From Methanobacteriota archaeon (lineage in GTDB: Archaea > Thermoplasmatota > Poseidoniia > Poseidoniales > Poseidoniaceae), in the NCBI GenBank assembly GCA_002727695.1, contig PBXT01000008.1, forward strand, positions 25,500-32,593: DNA of 7,094 bases, given 5' to 3'. Position numbers and translations under genes: made by a program. The notes under the pieces were generated by a model. It made no database searches, had not been told where the DNA came from, and saw only the letters and a list, made by a program, of their open reading frames with translations. Position 1 is the first letter of the stretch, and every line of letters starts with the position of its first letter. Below are positions 5,240 through 7,094 of the stretch, one piece after another.

Positions 5240-7094
5240 AAATCTTGCGAACCCACTGACGTGTGGTTGCATCACGCATGTACCATGCGCCGCTTGAAGT
5301 AGGATACTCTAGCCACTCATTACCATCGCTACGCATAGTTCCAACATCATACATTGTCGGAGTTGCAGGTGCAGCAGGTTGTGGTACAACTGCCTGATTC
5401 CCAGGTAGTGCTGCCGGGTCAGGCGATGCTGCTTGTACAACTGGCTGAACACTTGGTTGTTGATACTGTGAATAATCTGGCTGTGCAGTCATATCCGGCA
5501 TAGCAGGTTGAGTAGCAACTGGTTGCTGATACTGTGCGTACGCTGGCTGAGCAGACATAGCTGGCTGAGCGTACATATTCGGCATTGATGGTTGAGCAGA
5601 CATGTCTGGCATGCTGACTCCTTGGTTCCAATCCTTTTCTTCACCATCATCGCTTCTCAATCGTGTGATAACTAGTCCCAAGATGATTAGTACCAAAATT
5701 ACCCCGACTGAAATACCACCATATTTGAGAACACTTCCACCTGTTTCTTCGACGACTGCTTCACATCCATTTTGCTTTGCTACTCCTACAATATCAGGAC
5801 ATTCGTCAGCGTTCTTTCCGTTTGGATTGTCTCCAAATCCATCACCGTCAGTATCGTTCCACTGGGAAGATTCGTTCGGGAATGCATCGATTAGGTCGGC
5901 CCAGCCGTCGTTGTCAGAATCTAAGCACCCTAGGACTCCTCCTTTGAAGGAATAGCCAGATTCGTTAGCACATGAATCCGGGCTCTTACCTACTGGATTG
6001 TCACCATAACCATCGCCATCTGAATCAGACCATTGAGTTGGATCACTTGGATTCCAATCTGTTCCTTTTGGCGGATCAGCCCATCCATCGCCGTCGAAAT
6101 CAGGGCATCCTTCAACATCTTCAGTTGAATTACCATAGAAATCGGGACATTCATCATATCCATCGGCGATTCCATCACCATCTGAATCAAGATATTCGTT
6201 AGCATCCGCAGGGAATGCATCCATGAAATCAGCCCAACCATCGCCGTCTCCATCTGGACAACCTAGGATGTCGTCTTGCCAAGAATTACCTGGTAGAGTA
6301 GGACAGGCATCTTGGTCTCTAGCGTATTGATAATATTCGCCGGGCCAGTTCCTATTTCGGTCAATCCAGGAGAGGTTTCCGTAGTTATCGCCAAATCCAT
6401 CTTCGTCCCAATCCGACCATTGTGTGTCGTCCGAAGGGAATGCATCGGCACCATCTCCAACAGACCAATCATCATCAGCTGTTGAATAACCATCCATGTC
6501 TGGGTCAGGACAGCCATATCTGTCTAGAACTGAGGTTCCTGAGATAGTTGGACAATGGTCAGGGGTGTTTCCCTCTTGGTTGTCACCATAGCCGTCACCA
6601 TCGGTGTCAATCCATTGAGTTGGGTCATTTGGCAAATCATCATCTGAATCTGCCCAACCATCACCGTCGCCATCAGGGCATGCAAGGGTTCCACCTAATG
6701 TGGAATTACCAGCAGTGTTTGGACATGAATCCTCTAAATCAGCCCAACCGTCACCGTCAGTATCAATGCACCCGATGTAAGTTCCTAGAGTTGAAGTCCC
6801 GGCGATTTTGTTGCAGTCATCTGCGGCATCATCGAACCCATCACCATCATCGTCTGAATCTTCATCTGCATCTCTGCACCCATCTCCATCTAGGTCGTTA
6901 GATGAATCTGAAACCCACCAATTTCGAGGAGGAGTGTATGAACTCAAACAACTGTCATCGTCATCTTCGACTCCGTCATTATCATCGTCGTTATCTTCGC
7001 TAGAATCCTTACAACCATCGTTATCGAAGTCGGTCGTAGAATCGCTGGTCCAGTTCCATGCACCACCACGAGGGCAATCGTCACCCGAATTGTC
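5238..7094 (-). CDS. Calcium-binding repeat surface protein with C-terminal membrane anchor (5' partial)
   Basis: The frame is open from the right window edge, so the true N-terminus, presumably with a signal peptide, lies outside; 618 residues are seen. A TTG at 6947 could be taken as a start, but the same repeat continues 49 codons upstream of it without a stop. Window residues 1-444 are Asp-rich thrombospondin-type-3-like repeats built on DxDGDGWAD and DSDGDGYGDN loops, which should bind Ca2+. They are separated by CP..G.S....GC loops of 12-15 residues whose cysteines probably pair. A membrane helix follows at about 457-478 (GGISVGVILVLIILGLVITRL), with RLR after it, giving an outside-N, inside-C topology. 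The cytoplasmic tail has Met/Gln/Pro/Ala/Tyr-rich repeats (QPAM, AQY, QYQQP; about 493-555) and ends in a Trp-rich module (about 590-617: EWLEYP, AWYMRD, QWVRK). The likely role is a calcium-stiffened surface stalk. Ligand or adhesion function is unknown because the distal end is missing. It is followed by the hydrolase gene. Confidence 0.85.
   Translation of the reverse strand, partial: DNSGDDCPRGGAWNWTSDSTTDFDNDGCKDSSEDNDDDNDGVEDDDDSCLSSYTPPRNWWVSDSSNDLDGDGCRDADEDSDDDGDGFDDAADDCNKIAGTSTLGTYIGCIDTDGDGWADLEDSCPNTAGNSTLGGTLACPDGDGDGWADSDDDLPNDPTQWIDTDGDGYGDNQEGNTPDHCPTISGTSVLDRYGCPDPDMDGYSTADDDWSVGDGADAFPSDDTQWSDWDEDGFGDNYGNLSWIDRNRNWPGEYYQYARDQDACPTLPGNSWQDDILGCPDGDGDGWADFMDAFPADANEYLDSDGDGIADGYDECPDFYGNSTEDVEGCPDFDGDGWADPPKGTDWNPSDPTQWSDSDGDGYGDNPVGKSPDSCANESGYSFKGGVLGCLDSDNDGWADLIDAFPNESSQWNDTDGDGFGDNPNGKNADECPDIVGVAKQNGCEAVVEETGGSVLKYGGISVGVILVLIILGLVITRLRSDDGEEKDWNQGVSMPDMSAQPSMPNMYAQPAMSAQPAYAQYQQPVATQPAMPDMTAQPDYSQYQQPSVQPVVQAASPDPAALPGNQAVVPQPAAPATPTMYDVGTMRSDGNEWLEYPTSSGAWYMRDATTRQWVRKI
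5760..7094 (-). repeat. Degenerate tandem repeats encoding the Ca2+-binding ectodomain
   Basis: Two classes are seen. Class A is two tandem units of 42 and 45 residues (about 7076-6816), each shaped C...W-x-S-x-S...D-x-D-x-DGC-x-D..ED-x-DDD-x-DG..D..D. Class B (about 6815-5760) has units of about 30-84 residues, each marked by a GC-x-D motif: cysteine codons near 6770, 6680, 6512, 6260, 6107, 5930 and 5765. Within units, DGDGWAD, DAFP, QW-x-D and DGDGYGDN recur. Copies differ enough at base level that this is a protein-level repeat, not a recent DNA duplication. Confidence 0.8.

Noticed and set aside
5227..5256. Longer hydrolase start at 5256
   Set aside because: It would overlap the upstream gene by 19 bases and lacks a ribosome site at the right distance, whereas ATG 5226 has GAGGT 8 bases upstream and matches the usual PqqB-like N-terminus.
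5602..6901. Several open frames opposite the surface-protein gene, rich in His, Pro and Ser
   Set aside because: They are the reverse reading of the repeated Asp/Gly codons and have no ribosome sites or recognisable domains.
5760..7094. CRISPR-like or satellite DNA array in the repeat region
   Set aside because: The periodicity is at protein level, units vary in length and sequence, and there are no identical repeats with unique spacers.

Overview
The window looks like a fragment of a planktonic marine archaeon, most likely Marine Group II (Candidatus Poseidoniales, Thermoplasmatota). Three things point this way: a PurP-type FAICAR synthetase (the archaeal route to IMP), an archaeal COG1340-type coiled-coil protein, and a long Asp-rich, thrombospondin-type-3-like calcium-binding surface protein with tandem Cys/Asp/Trp repeats, a kind I associate with this group. 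Ribosome binding sites are of the archaeal GGTG/GAGGT type, gene spacing is very tight and base composition is moderate. The lineage assignment is inference; no rRNA gene is present.

Layout, plus strand: a short unrecognised ORF at the left edge (4-192, possibly the tail of a longer gene) ends inside a strong 40-nt hairpin (181-220). A second hairpin (237-269) runs up to the ribosome binding site of a 293-aa coiled-coil protein (283-1164). After a 46-47 nt gap comes purP (1212-2369). Seven bases later comes a 14-helix sodium:solute symporter carrying an extra C-terminal extracellular domain of about 185 residues (2377-4440).

Layout, minus strand, read from the right edge leftward: the calcium-binding repeat protein (5238 to beyond 7094; its start lies outside the window) ends in one membrane helix, a Gln/Pro/Met-rich cytoplasmic tail and a small Trp-rich terminal module. 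It is followed after 11 bases by a PqqB-like metallo-beta-lactamase-fold hydrolase (4423-5226). The symporter and the hydrolase converge and their coding ends overlap by 18 bp, so no room is left for a dedicated terminator.

How the genes may work together: PurP makes FAICAR in de novo purine synthesis. The symporter is probably co-transcribed with purP, but its substrate cannot be read from sequence. The repeat protein and the hydrolase form a second two-gene unit, and the repeat protein plus the symporter's outer domain both place unusual material on the cell surface. The window is mostly recognisable genes. The most distinctive points are the symporter-ectodomain fusion, the two repeat classes in the surface protein with its Trp-rich tail, the paired hairpins at 181-269, and the use of the same stop-overlapping ribosome binding site at two unrelated gene junctions. 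I see no CRISPR array, insertion sequence, tRNA or rRNA.
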